Below the pieces are notes generated by a model. That model was not told the origin of the DNA. It searched no databases and saw only the letters and a program-made list of their open reading frames with translations. From Tessaracoccus sp. (lineage in GTDB: Bacteria; Actinomycetota; Actinomycetes; Propionibacteriales; Propionibacteriaceae): a stretch of 64,000 bases of DNA. The DNA is taken from contig NZ_JADJNP010000002.1 in the NCBI RefSeq assembly GCF_016714275.1, forward strand, positions 1 to 64,000. Direction: 5' to 3'. A program made the translations under genes and the position numbers. Below are positions 1 through 7,840 of this stretch, piece after piece. Positions within the stretch are counted from its first letter, which is position 1, and every line of letters begins with the position of its first letter.

Positions 1-2
1 TT

Positions 3-308
3 CTCACGCAACCTTCAGCCCCTGACGTCCTGTACTGCGTGAACGGTCCCTCGACACAAGGCGCGTACTTCGGACTACAAGCAGTCCCCAACCGTGACGT
101 TGCGCTTCTCGGTACAGACGACGAGGTGTGGACCTCCTTAGCGACCCCCACCGTCACAGTCGTCAGCCAACCAGTCACTGAGATCGGACAGATAGCGGCA
201 CAGCTCATACGCGACCGCACCGCCAACCCCAGCGCACCACCCCGCCACGTGGTCCTCCACCCACACCTCATCCCCCGCGAATCGACACGCACACCACCAC
301 ACCCCTAA
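3..308 (+). CDS. LacI-family transcriptional regulator, C-terminal fragment cut by window edge
   Basis: The reading frame is open from the left edge and ends at 308, giving about 101 residues. It reads as the last third of a LacI/GalR effector-binding domain: a PDVLYCVNGPSTQGAY segment, then a VALLGTDDE strand (the usual 'GFDD' position) and the closing VVSQPVTEIGQIAAQLI helix. The DNA-binding N-terminus lies outside the window, so the ligand cannot be inferred. The Pro/His-rich tail is typical of the variable end of this family. No partner operon is visible because the next 450 bases hold no convincing gene. Confidence 0.8.
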   Translation, partial: LTQPSAPDVLYCVNGPSTQGAYFGLQAVPNRDVALLGTDDEVWTSLATPTVTVVSQPVTEIGQIAAQLIRDRTANPSAPPRHVVLHPHLIPRESTRTPPHP

Positions 309-764
309 GAGCGACAAACGCTAGCGTGGGTCGTACTGTCGGCGGCTGCACCGGACAAACAGCCGACGAGCCGGTGCTTGACCCTGGTCCGGGTCAACCT
401 GGTGGCCCGCTCGTTAAGTTCGACGAGGACGCCGACATCGCGATGCTGTGCGGCCCAGCACATATTGGACAAGTGACCGATAATCTAGATTATGTCATTT
501 TAGGTCGCGGCAGCCCTGTTCACCCTCCCGCGGCGGCGAGGCGTTGACCACGCCGCTCCCCGATCATCAGGATGCTCGAACGCCTCCGCATGAAGCGCGT
601 TCACTTCCTGGTTCTGGAGAGGTCCGCGCCAGGAGAACTGGGGCTCGGCGCTCAACGAGATCACAGGGAGACTCCTTTACCGGTCGATTTGGAGTCGGTA
701 CACGGAGACGTGCGAGCGGGACTGGGCCGTGAACGGGCCTCGGTCCCAATCGGCCCAGCGGTGT
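309..764. other. gene-poor stretch between LacI tail and IS3 element
   Basis: I see no recognisable gene. A 73-residue ORF at 326-547 and short ORFs on both strands resemble no family I know. The frame starting near 594 on the plus strand stays open to the IS end and has plausible codon use (many Trp, Tyr and Arg residues), so it may be a remnant of a coding region, but I cannot name it. At 480-493 there is a perfect 14-base palindrome in an AT-rich pocket, flanked by TGAC at 474-477 and GTCA at 494-497. Confidence 0.4.
480..493. promoter_or_regulatory. perfect AT-rich palindrome, possible operator
   Basis: The 14-base sequence ATAATCTAGATTAT is a perfect palindrome within otherwise GC-rich DNA. 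TGAC and GTCA lie just outside it, offset by two bases. This could be a dimeric repressor site, but no gene with a clear start lies next to it, so the role is open. Confidence 0.3.
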
Positions 765-778
765 TGGGCTGACCCCGT
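765..778 (+). repeat. left terminal inverted repeat of IS3 element A
   Basis: TGGGCTGACCCCGT here pairs with the reverse complement of 3605-3618 with two mismatches. Homology continues inward as a shared GGTCCGG block about 11 bases further in. Confidence 0.75.
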
Positions 779-847
779 TTCGTAGGTCCGGTCGTTATGC
801 GAGTCGTCCTGTTGCCCGCGGTGGCGGGCAGGGAGACTGGTCAGATC

Positions 848-1132
848 ATGACGAACAGTAGGAAGCGTCACACGCCGGAGCAGGTCGTCCGTAAGCTCGG
901 GCAGGCCGACAGGATGCTCGCCGACGGGCAGGATGTCGCGGCGGTGTGCCGGGAGCTCGGGGTGTCCGAGCAGACGTACTACCGGTGGCGGAACCAGTAC
1001 GGCGGCCTCAAGGCCGACGACGCGAAGCGCCTCAAGGAGCTCGAGAAGCAGAACGCCACGTTGAAGCGGCTGCTCGCCGAAGCGGAGCTGGAGAAGGCCG
1101 CGCTCAAGGAGCTGGCTGAGGGAAACTTCTAG
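848..1132 (+). CDS. IS3-family transposase OrfA (HTH protein)
   Basis: This 94-residue protein carries an N-terminal helix-turn-helix of the HTH_Tnp_1 type (RKRHTPEQVVRKLGQADRML, then VCRELGVSEQTYYRWRNQYG). A Lys/Glu/Leu-rich coiled coil follows (AKRLKELEKQNATLKRLLAE) and would mediate OrfA/OrfAB multimerisation. ATG at 848 begins the conserved part; upstream in-frame codons lie near the IS end and look non-coding. OrfA binds the terminal repeats and, fused to OrfB by frameshifting, forms the transposase. It ends four codons past a GGGAAAC heptamer. Confidence 0.88.
   Translation: MTNSRKRHTPEQVVRKLGQADRMLADGQDVAAVCRELGVSEQTYYRWRNQYGGLKADDAKRLKELEKQNATLKRLLAEAELEKAALKELAEGNF
1120..1126 (+). 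promoter_or_regulatory. predicted -1 ribosomal frameshift site of IS3 element A
   Basis: G GGA AAC, phased with orfA codons GGA (1121) and AAC (1124), fits the X XXY YYZ slippery heptamer. Slipping back one base moves the ribosome from the orfA frame to the orfB frame, two codons before the orfA stop at 1130. The orfB frame is then open and reads GRRRAAVAHLIRTLQVSERM, the usual start of an IS3 OrfB. Frameshifting is the established expression route of IS3 transposases; use of this exact heptamer is inferred. Confidence 0.6.
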
Positions 1133-1860
1133 GCCCGGGCAGGCGCCGTGCCGCCGTCGCGCACCTGATCAGGACACTGCAGGTGAGCGAGCGGATGGCG
1201 TGCCGTCTGGCCGGGCTCTCCCGCTCCGCGTACCGACGCCCGCTCAACGCCGACACGGTCACGGACCCAGACCGGGCGCTGCGGGAGTGGCTGCGCGCCT
1301 GGGCGAAGGACCATCCCCGCTACGGGTATCGGCGGGCGTATCACGACGCCCGCGCCGAGGGCTGGGTGGTGAACCACAAGAAGGTCCAACGCCTGTGGCG
1401 TGACGAGGGGCTCCGGGTCCCGCAGCGGCGTCGACGCAAGCGCGTCGGATCTTCGACCATCGACACGCCGACGGCGGACGCGCCGAACGTGGTGTGGGCG
1501 GTCGACTTCCAGTTCGACGCCGACGAGCAGGGCAGACCGATCAAGATCTGCTCGATCGTCGACGAGCACACCCGGGAGTGCATCGGCGGACTCACCGAAC
1601 GATCGATCACCGCGGACCGGCTCACCGCCCACCTCGAGGACCTCGTCGCCGCCCGGGGCGCCCCGGCGGTGCTCAGGTCGGACAACGGGCCGGAGTTCAT
1701 CAGCGAGGCGATGGCCGACTGGGCCGGCACCCGCACCGGCCTGTCCTACATCCCGCCGGGCTCGCCCTGGCGCAACGGGTACGTCGAGTCATTCAACAGC
1801 CGGATCCGCGACGAGTGCCTCAACATCAACAGCTTCTACTCGCTACCGCCACGTTTCTGA
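1132..1860 (+). pseudogene. IS3-family transposase OrfB, 5' part, interrupted by element B
   Basis: This holds the OrfB integrase core up to residue NSFYSL. It has a DUF-type HTH_21 segment (KDHPRYGYRRAYHDARAEG), then the rve domain with the first Asp in VVWAVDFQFD, the second in LRSDNGPEF and the catalytic Glu in NGYVESFNS. After codon CTA at 1843 the frame runs into the inserted element and stops at 1860. The missing 50 residues continue at 3453. No independent start is needed because translation should enter by frameshift at 1120. As it stands the transposase is broken. Confidence 0.85.
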
Positions 1861-1882
1861 AATAATTAACCAGTAGCGGGTT

Positions 1883-2995
1883 TTAATTGTCCTCATCCGG
1901 GCTGGTCTGTTTGGGTTGATTGTGCCGCATGGCGCGGCGGGTGGCAATGCGGGTCGCGCGGGCGTCGGCTAGGCCGTCGCGGCGGGCCTTGCGGATCGCG
2001 TCGCCGCGGCCGTAGTGCTCGTCGGCGGGGGTGACGTAGCCGATGCCCTCGTGGAGTCTGACGTTGTTGTAGTGCTCTCTTCTGGCGTCTAGTTCGGTGC
2101 GCATGACGGCGGGGTCGTCGATGGTGTCCAGGTGTGGGTGTTCGGTCTTGAGGTGGCCGAAGAACGACTCGATCCACGCCTGGTCGTTCGGAGTGCCTGG
2201 GCGTCCGAAGTGCTGGGCGATGCGGGCGATGGCCATGAACTGCGCGGTGCGGTCGGATCGCATCTGGGGCCCGTTGTCGGAGACAGCAAGCAGCATCGGC
2301 ACTCGTTCGTCGTTATCTGGGATCTCGCCTAAGGCCAGTTGGTCGACGAACGCCAGATCCTCGAGCAGCCAGCCCTTTCCGTCTGCCTCCAGAGCGTCGA
2401 TGAACGCGTTCTCGACCTGCACCGATGTCTCCTCCGGGGAGAACACGGTCGCCAGCCAGTAGCGGGACACGACGTCCACGACGGCGAGCGCGCACCAGCC
2501 GGGCAGCGCCGAGAAGTGCGTGAAGTCGTAGATGTAGATCACCCCGGGGACCAGCTCGGCCCACTCCGGCCACGGCGTTTTCGGCCGCGGTGGGCGTGGC
2601 GGCAGGCCGGGCAGGTGCATCCCGGCCGCGGTCAGCACCCGTAGCACCGTGGACTCGGCCACGAACACCCGCTGAAGATAGGAACCGCGGTGGGCCAGCT
2701 TGCGGTGCGAGAGGTCCACCTGCTCCCAGTCCCGGACGATCTGGACGATCTCGTCGCGTTCCCAGTCCAACAGTGCATGCGACGCCTCCCCGGGCAGGGG
2801 GCCGGGCTGCGCGTCGGCCAGGTCGCCGCCGTCCGCTGCCCGGGACCGCCAGGTGAGCACCCGGGCGTGGTCCACGCCGAGCTGCCGGCAGGCCCACCGT
2901 GTGGAGAAGCCCTCCGCCACAGCATGATCGACCAGGTCCAGCAGGGCCTTCTTGACCGGCGCATCCACACGGCTGGGAACGGCGCCGGCGATCAT
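1883..2995 (-). CDS. IS3-family transposase OrfB (DDE integrase) of element B
   Basis: About 370 residues with a full retroviral-type integrase core. The three acidic residues are in IYIYDFTHF, LAVSDNGPQ and QAWIESFFG, with 35 residues between the second and third, the DDE(35) spacing. An HTH region precedes it (GFSTRWACRQLGVDHARVLTW). The ATG at 2995 overlaps the orfA stop as ATGA; a TTG two codons upstream is possible. OrfA and OrfB are thus coupled by overlap and no frameshift motif is needed. The reading frame is intact, so this copy may be active. Confidence 0.9.
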   Translation of the reverse strand: MIAGAVPSRVDAPVKKALLDLVDHAVAEGFSTRWACRQLGVDHARVLTWRSRAADGGDLADAQPGPLPGEASHALLDWERDEIVQIVRDWEQVDLSHRKLAHRGSYLQRVFVAESTVLRVLTAAGMHLPGLPPRPPRPKTPWPEWAELVPGVIYIYDFTHFSALPGWCALAVVDVVSRYWLATVFSPEETSVQVENAFIDALEADGKGWLLEDLAFVDQLALGEIPDNDERVPMLLAVSDNGPQMRSDRTAQFMAIARIAQHFGRPGTPNDQAWIESFFGHLKTEHPHLDTIDDPAVMRTELDARREHYNNVRLHEGIGYVTPADEHYGRGDAIRKARRDGLADARATRIATRRAMRHNQPKQTSPDEDN

Positions 2996-3360
2996 TCCCA
3001 ACCGTCTTTTCCCTTCTCCAAATGCAGGGCGACGGCCTGCTCACAGATGGTGGCCTTGAGCCGCTCGATCTCCGCCCGGGCATCGTCCAACTCGGCCTGC
3101 TCGGCCGTCTTACCGCGCCGACCGGGCACCGCCGCCGCCAACGCGTCCAACGCGCCCTGCTTCGCGGTCGCGCAGATCGAACGGATCGTGGTCCGGTCGA
3201 TGCCATACTTGTCGGCCAGCTCCCGCTGGGTCGCCGACGAGGTCAAGACCGAGGTGAAGACCTCGTACTTCTGCGACGGCGCGAGCCTCTTACGCTTGCG
3301 CCGCGACGCCCTGCCCGACTGGCCCGACTGGCCCGCCACCGATGGCTGCTGTGTAGTCAT
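2992..3360 (-). CDS. IS3-family transposase OrfA of element B
   Basis: This 122-residue protein starts at ATG 3360 behind a GGAGATC stretch. A basic N-terminus (RASRRKRKRLAPSQKYEVF) leads into a helix-turn-helix (SATQRELADKYGIDRTTIRS) and a C-terminal leucine/acid-rich helix (AEQAELDDARAEIERLKAT). It should recognise the element's inverted repeats and work with OrfB. An upstream in-frame start at 3408 lies in the terminal-repeat region and is less likely. Confidence 0.85.
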   Translation of the reverse strand: MTTQQPSVAGQSGQSGRASRRKRKRLAPSQKYEVFTSVLTSSATQRELADKYGIDRTTIRSICATAKQGALDALAAAVPGRRGKTAEQAELDDARAEIERLKATICEQAVALHLEKGKDGWE

Positions 3361-3448
3361 GATCTGATCTCCTTGTCCGGTTGATCCAACCAGCAAGGAC
3401 GCGGACATTTAAAACCGGATCCTGGTTAGCGATCTCAGACGCGGAAAG

Positions 3449-3605
3449 GCTACTGCACGCACAGGTCGTGATCGGCGACTGGAAGGACGAGTACAACCAT
3501 CACCGCCGGCACTCCTCGCTCGGCTACCTGCCCCCAGCCGAGTACGCTCGGCAATGCACCCATCAAATCGAAACCGACGACTCACACACCGTCCGGACCG
3601 AATGA
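3449..3605 (+). pseudogene. IS3-family transposase OrfB, 3' part of element A
   Basis: From CTG at 3453 the frame reads LHAQVVIGDWKDEYNHHRRH and ends at 3605, the canonical C-terminus of IS3 OrfB (dWKdeYNhhRpHsSLGylpPaey). It joins in frame to NSFYSL at 1845 when element B is removed. It has no start of its own and should not be expressed as a protein. Confidence 0.85.
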
Positions 3606-3618
3606 CGGGGGCGGCCCA
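3605..3618 (-). repeat. right terminal inverted repeat of IS3 element A
   Basis: This is the reverse complement of TGGGCCGCCCCCGT, the partner of 765-778. The last base of the orfB stop codon lies in its first position, which is common in compact IS3 elements. Confidence 0.75.
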
Positions 3619-4214
3619 GGATCGTTGTCGGTTGCTTGAGGAACGCCCATAGATCGTTGAGATTCGCCTCCACCCGGCAGTAATGCGGCCCCACGAACGC
3701 GGCCCCACCCGGGGCTGGATCCAGACGTTCCGATCCAGACCTGCTCGTTGCGGACACCGATGTGTAGGCCGGTCTCACCGAGCAGCTCACGCTGCAGCTC
3801 AACGACCGCGTCGGTGTCCAGCGCGTGTGTGTGCGATGCGCTCTCCAGCGCCGCGACGTTCGCCTGCACTAGTCGCGCGTTGGCACTCTTGGAGGCGCCG
3901 ATCTCCGCAAGAGCCAGCTGCTTGCCCGACGCCGTGAGGTGCTCGATCTGCGATGACGACGATGCCTCCGAACGCATCAGCACGGTGTCGATGGTGCCCA
4001 ACTCCAACGATCCGAACTCGTCGGTCATCTCCGCATCGAAGGCAGCCACCGCGTGCTGCGCAGCACCTACTCGAGCTGCCGTCGGCGCGTCGAGCAGTTC
4101 AACAACGCTCAGACCGGCGATTGACGGGACGACCGCGGCCTCGTATGTGCGCCATGACTCGCGCCACCCCAGGGTCTCTCTGCCAACCGTGGGCCATGAC
4201 GTGCTCGCCCATCC
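3619..4214 (-). pseudogene. Fic-family protein, N-terminal remnant, frameshifted and truncated
   Basis: Read on the minus strand from 4214, the frame gives WPTVGRETLGWR, then a FDAEMTDEF helix, then MRSEASSSSQIEHLTAS, the inhibitory-helix/S..IE region at the start of many Fic proteins. NARLVQANVAALESA and GVRNEQVWIGTS follow. Near 3710 the frame changes, and the continuation (GGAAFVGPHYCRVEANLNDL) is in another frame. The sequence stops at the IS end at 3618, before the HPFxxGNGR AMPylation motif, which is absent. The stop at 4215-4217 lies just upstream and no good start codon precedes the conserved sequence. This is a dead gene. Confidence 0.75.
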
Positions 4215-4249
4215 TTACGCTATGTCCTCCATACGCAAGGATCCGCGTC

Positions 4250-5029
4250 CTAGATCAGGTCGACGAGATCGGCGACGCCACCGAGGATCAGGTCAGGGCG
4301 GAACGGGTAGGTCTCGACGTCCTCCGCCGTCGTCACGCCCGTCAGCACCAGGGCCGTGAGGAGGCCGGCCTCCATGCCCGCAACGATGTCGGTGTCCATC
4401 CGATCACCGATCATTGCCGTGGTCTCGGAGTGCGCCTCGATCCGGTTCATCGCCGAGCGGAACATCATCGGGTTCGGCTTCCCGACGATGTACGGGTTCC
4501 GGTTCGTGGCCGCCGTGATCATCGCGGCGACCGCACCGGTGGCAGGCAGGATGCCGTCCTTGCTCGGCCCCGTGGCGTCGGGGTTCGTGGCGATGAACCG
4601 GGCGCCGTCGACGATCAACCGGATGGCCGTGGTGATCGCCTCGAACGAGTAGTTGCGGGTCTCCCCCAGCACGACGAAGTCCGGGTCGACATCGGTGAGG
4701 ACGAATCCCGCCTCGTGGAGCGCCGTCGTCAGGCCCACTTCGCCGATCACGAAGGCCGTCTTGTCGCCCGGTTGGTTCTTGAGGAACGCCGCGGTCGCCA
4801 TGGCGGAGGTCCAGATGTTCTCCTCCGGAATGTGCAGCCCCGAACGGGACAGCCGCGCCGCGAGGTCGCGGGCGGTGAACGTCGAGTTGTTGGTGAGCAC
4901 AAGGAAGCGCTTGGACGTCGTCACCCAGCGATCGATCAGGTCGGCGGCGCCCGGGAGGGGTACCTCCTCGTGCACGAGCACGCCGTCCATGTCGGTGAGG
5001 AAGCATTCGATGTCGCGCAGTGTTCGCAT
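4250..5029 (-). CDS. HAD-IIA family hydrolase (NagD-like sugar/nucleotide phosphatase)
   Basis: A 259-residue HAD phosphatase. Motif I is FLTDMDGVL with the nucleophile at D13 and acid/base at D15. Motif II is the LTNNST loop near residue 47. The class IIA C2 cap lies between these and motif IV (MIGDRMDTD near residue 208). KPNPMMF near 184 supplies the motif III lysine. Such enzymes remove phosphate from nucleotides, glycerol phosphate or sugar phosphates in the cytosol; the substrate cannot be read here. It is monocistronic and lies between the transposon scar and a divergent DUF937 gene. Confidence 0.88.
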   Translation of the reverse strand: MRTLRDIECFLTDMDGVLVHEEVPLPGAADLIDRWVTTSKRFLVLTNNSTFTARDLAARLSRSGLHIPEENIWTSAMATAAFLKNQPGDKTAFVIGEVGLTTALHEAGFVLTDVDPDFVVLGETRNYSFEAITTAIRLIVDGARFIATNPDATGPSKDGILPATGAVAAMITAATNRNPYIVGKPNPMMFRSAMNRIEAHSETTAMIGDRMDTDIVAGMEAGLLTALVLTGVTTAEDVETYPFRPDLILGGVADLVDLI

Positions 5030-5133
5030 GAGGCCAGTCTTTCACCTCGCGCGCGCCCGACGGAACCGGCTGCTTCGTCGGACGTCGCTAGCGCGTGCCG
5101 CTAGCCTTAGTCAACTACTTCACGAGGAGAACA

Positions 5134-5802
5134 ATGATGTTTGACATCCAGGATCTGTTCGACCAGTTGCCGATCGACCAGCTCGCGGCTCAGGTCGGCA
5201 GCGATCCCGCCGACGTGAGCAGGGCCGTCGGCGCTGTGCTCCCCGCGCTGCTGATGGGCATGGACGCCAACGCACAGGACCAGGCGGGCGAGGCCTCGCT
5301 GCTTGAGGCGCTGGGCCAGCACGCGGGCCGCTCCCCCTTCGACGTCAGCAACGTCGATGAGTCCGACGGCGCCAAGATCGCCAGCCATGTGTTCGGGTCC
5401 AACGAGGACGCGGTCGTCGCGCAGCTCGGCGGCGCGGCCGGCGACCAAGGCCTGATCCAGAAGCTCATGCCGATCCTTGCGCCCATCGTCATGGCGTGGC
5501 TCGCAAACAAGTTGATGAAGGTCGACGAGGGGCAGGGGCGGCCGCAGTCGGCACCGCAGGCCGGCGGTGGCGGGATCCTGGGTAGCATCCTCGGGCAGAT
5601 CCTGGGCGGGGGCAGGTCGGAGGCGCCGCAGACGCAGCCGGTCCCCCAGCAGCCACAGTTCCGCGTGCCGGGGAGCAGTGACAGCAGCGCCCCGACGATG
5701 CCGTTCCCACCGCAGGCGCCCCAGGGCCAGACCGCGCCGTCGGCCGGTGGTGGAGTCCTCGGCGACATCCTCGGCGGGCTGCTGGGAGGGGGTCGCCGCT
5801 AG
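5134..5802 (+). CDS. DUF937 domain-containing protein
   Basis: 222 residues. The first 140 form the helical DUF937 fold (LFDQLPIDQLAAQVGSDPAD, AVLPALLMGM, HVFGSNEDAVVAQLGGAAG). The rest is a Gly/Pro/Gln-rich tail holding two related blocks, GGGILGSILGQILGGG and GGGVLGDILGGLLGGG, with proline-rich spacer between. ATG at 5134 was chosen because GAGGAG lies 4-9 bases upstream; a second ATG follows at once. No function is established for the family. The hydrophobic/glycine blocks suggest membrane or surface association, which is inference only. Confidence 0.85.
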   Translation: MMFDIQDLFDQLPIDQLAAQVGSDPADVSRAVGAVLPALLMGMDANAQDQAGEASLLEALGQHAGRSPFDVSNVDESDGAKIASHVFGSNEDAVVAQLGGAAGDQGLIQKLMPILAPIVMAWLANKLMKVDEGQGRPQSAPQAGGGGILGSILGQILGGGRSEAPQTQPVPQQPQFRVPGSSDSSAPTMPFPPQAPQGQTAPSAGGGVLGDILGGLLGGGRR

Positions 5803-5867
5803 GTCCGAACCTGACGAGGGTGTTCCACATCTTCTGACGCGCGGCGCGCACCGCTAGACTCCGCGCC

Positions 5868-6974
5868 ATGACCCCGGAGCCCATCAGTCCCCGCCCTCGA
5901 CGCCTCGGCCGCATCTACCTTTCGCGTCCGCTGTCGATCGGTTTCTTCGCCACCATCGGCGGCTTGATCGCTGTCGGGCTCGCCGGAGCCCTCAGCACGC
6001 TGGTGTCCGTGATGCTCACCGTCGGGGTCGCGCTCTTCGTCGCCATGGCCCTGGAGCCGCTCCTCCGCTGGCTGCAGAAGCGGAAACTGGGCCGCGGTGC
6101 GGCGATCGCCGTGGTGTTCATCGGCATGGCACTGGTCGTCGGACTCCTCCTCGCGCTCGTCGTGCCAGTCGCAGTGGTCCAGATCGCGGAGTTGGTAAAG
6201 GCCTTCCCCGGCTACGTCACCTCTTTGCAGGACCAGGCCTGGTTCCAGCGGATCATCAACGCCAGCGGCCAGGCCGATCTCTACGAGCAGCTGCTGGCGC
6301 AGGCCCGACAGTGGCTGGCCAACCCGAACAACCTCGCCATCATTGGCGGTGGCGCCCTCGCCATCGGCACCGGCATCGTGAACGCAGCCTCCGGGACCTT
6401 GATCGTCCTCGTCCTCACGCTGTACTTCCTCGGCTGCATGGAGCAACTCAAGGCGGCTGTCGTCCGCCTGAGCCCCGCCTACGGGCGGCCTCAGGTCCGG
6501 AGGGTGACCGACCAGTTGACCGAATCAGTCGGCGGCTACGTGTCCGGCATGGCGATCCTCGCGGTCTGCAACGCAGTCGTCACCTTCCTCCTGCTCACCA
6601 TCCTCGGCGTCCCGTTCGCTGCCCTGCTCGGGGCGATGGCGTTGCTGGTGACGATGATCCCCATGATCGGGTCCGTGCTGCAGTGGATCATCGCGAGCAT
6701 CGTCGCGCTGTTCACCGTCGGCTGGCTCGGCTTGGTATTCGTCGTCGTGTACTTCGCCTACATGCAGGTCGAGGCTTACGTCATGACGCCTCGCATCATG
6801 ACGAAGGCCGTCTCCATCCCTGGCGCGCTCGTCCTGATCAGCGCCATGGCGGGCGGTGCTCTGCTCGGCCTGCTCGGTGTGCTGATCGCGGTGCCGATCA
6901 CGGCCTCGATCCTGATGGTCATCAACGAGGTCGTCGTGCCGCGGCAGGACGCGAAGGTCGACGCCGAGGCGTAG
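5868..6974 (+). CDS. AI-2E family transporter (PerM/TqsA-type permease)
   Basis: 368 residues with about eight hydrophobic spans: two near residues 25-60, one at 80-100, then a long amphipathic extracytosolic region (LVKAFPGYVTSLQDQAWF) and a five-helix bundle from about 155 to 355. The conserved C-terminal signature (YFAYMQVEAYVMTPRIMTKA, then GVLIAVPI) is present. Members export autoinducer-2 in some bacteria, or act in envelope and ion homeostasis, so the substrate is uncertain. The AraC gene starts three bases after its stop, so the two are probably co-transcribed. Confidence 0.88.
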   Translation: MTPEPISPRPRRLGRIYLSRPLSIGFFATIGGLIAVGLAGALSTLVSVMLTVGVALFVAMALEPLLRWLQKRKLGRGAAIAVVFIGMALVVGLLLALVVPVAVVQIAELVKAFPGYVTSLQDQAWFQRIINASGQADLYEQLLAQARQWLANPNNLAIIGGGALAIGTGIVNAASGTLIVLVLTLYFLGCMEQLKAAVVRLSPAYGRPQVRRVTDQLTESVGGYVSGMAILAVCNAVVTFLLLTILGVPFAALLGAMALLVTMIPMIGSVLQWIIASIVALFTVGWLGLVFVVVYFAYMQVEAYVMTPRIMTKAVSIPGALVLISAMAGGALLGLLGVLIAVPITASILMVINEVVVPRQDAKVDAEA

Positions 6975-6977
6975 GGC

Positions 6978-7790
6978 GTGTCCGAGGCCGTCCGGCTCAC
7001 CCTTCCCACGTTCCGCGCGGGCGAGATCGACGTCCCCTTCACCATCGCCGGCATGGGAGAACTCCTCTCCGCCGACACCACCTGGGACCATCATGCGCAC
7101 CCGACGCACGAGCTGCTGTGGAATGCCCGAGGGGTCTCCACCGTGACCGTCGGCACCCGGACGTGGACCGTCACAAACCACGACGGCCTGTGGGTGCCTG
7201 CGGGCGTGCTGCACGCGGGCTGGGCGCCGGCCGGCACGTGGTATCGAACGGCGCACTTCGCGGTGAACGCCGTGCCGTCGCTCTCGCCCACCCCGGTGGC
7301 CGTCGAGATCACGCCCCTGCTGTCCCACCTCCTCGATAGGCTCGACGATCAGGCGCTCACCGAAGCATCCCGCTCCCTCACCGAAGCGATGATTCTCGAC
7401 GTGCTGAAGCCCTCCCCCGATCCGTTGCTTGTGCACGTGCCCTCGAGCGAGTTGCTGCACCCGATCGTCGAGGTGCTGACCGCGGATCCCGGCGACGGCC
7501 GCCGCCTCAGCGACTGGTCCGAGGCCCTGGGGGTCAGTACCCGCACACTCACCCGCACCTTTCAGCAGGAGACCGGCCTCGGCTTCCGCGAGTGGCAGGC
7601 TCGGCTGCGCGCCCAGCACGCCATTCTTCTCCTCGACGGCGGCCTGACTCTCCTCGAGGTCGCCGGACTCACCGGCTACACCTCCCAAAGCGCTTTTGCC
7701 GCCGCGTTCCGACGCACCACCGGGGTCGTGCCTAGCAGGTTCCTCAACGAGACCTTTCACGAGAAGCCTTCGCTGTCCGAAACGCACTAA
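6978..7790 (+). CDS. AraC-family regulator with N-terminal cupin
   Basis: 270 residues starting at GTG, three bases after the permease stop. Residues 20-110 form a His-rich cupin-like sensor (HHAHPTHELLWNARG, GLWVPAGVLHAGW). Residues 165-260 hold two HTH motifs (SDWSEALGVSTRTLTRTFQQ and LEVAGLTGYTSQSAFAAAFR) plus the GVVPSRF end typical of AraC/XylS. It lies immediately upstream of a DtxR-type box and a ferric-siderophore ABC operon. Regulation of that operon is plausible by position, since AraC proteins often sense siderophores, but that is inference. Confidence 0.88.
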   Translation: MSEAVRLTLPTFRAGEIDVPFTIAGMGELLSADTTWDHHAHPTHELLWNARGVSTVTVGTRTWTVTNHDGLWVPAGVLHAGWAPAGTWYRTAHFAVNAVPSLSPTPVAVEITPLLSHLLDRLDDQALTEASRSLTEAMILDVLKPSPDPLLVHVPSSELLHPIVEVLTADPGDGRRLSDWSEALGVSTRTLTRTFQQETGLGFREWQARLRAQHAILLLDGGLTLLEVAGLTGYTSQSAFAAAFRRTTGVVPSRFLNETFHEKPSLSETH

Positions 7791-7809
7791 TCAGGTCCGA
7801 TCAGCGCGA

Positions 7810-7839
7810 TTGCGCAGATCGTGTGACTCTGCCTAAGAT
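7810..7839 (+). promoter_or_regulatory. candidate sigma-70 promoter of the iron-uptake operon
   Basis: TTGCGC at 7810-7815 and TAAGAT at 7834-7839 are separated by 18 bases, a good actinobacterial vegetative promoter. The DtxR-like palindrome begins two bases after the -10 hexamer, where a bound repressor would block initiation. The transcription start is inferred, not shown. Confidence 0.5.
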
Positions 7840-7840
7840 A

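Larger units (their letters stand above)
1846..3448 (-). mobile_element. IS3-family insertion sequence B inserted within element A
   Basis: The insertion splits orfB of element A. The four bases GCTA occur on both sides (1842-1845 and 3449-3452), consistent with a short IS3 target duplication, and removing one copy plus the insert restores the orfB frame exactly. Imperfect inverted repeats are visible: TAACCAG then a (C/G)GGTTTTAA block reads inward from 1867 and, on the opposite strand, from 3428. An outer TCTGA(A/G)AT lies about 11 bases further out on each side. It encodes OrfA and OrfB, both intact, on the minus strand. Confidence 0.8.
765..3618 (+). mobile_element. IS3-family insertion sequence A, interrupted by a second IS
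   Basis: Terminal inverted repeats are TGGGCTGACCCCGT at 765-778 and, read in reverse complement from 3618, TGGGCCGCCCCCGT. They match at 12 of 14 positions and give the 5'-TG...CA-3' ends usual for IS3. The element encodes orfA and orfB with a -1 frameshift arrangement. Element B (1846-3448) sits inside orfB. The 3-5 bases outside the two ends (ggtgt before, ggatc after) do not match, so no target duplication remains. This suggests that the flanks were rejoined by recombination or deletion after insertion. Confidence 0.85.

Noticed and set aside
326..547. 73-residue ORF after the LacI fragment
   Set aside because: No family resemblance, no clear ribosome site, and the palindrome at 480-493 lies inside it.
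594..785. Open plus-strand frame running into IS element A, with many Trp/Tyr codons
   Set aside because: Codon use is plausible but I know no family like it and it has no start codon, so it is mentioned only as a possible remnant.
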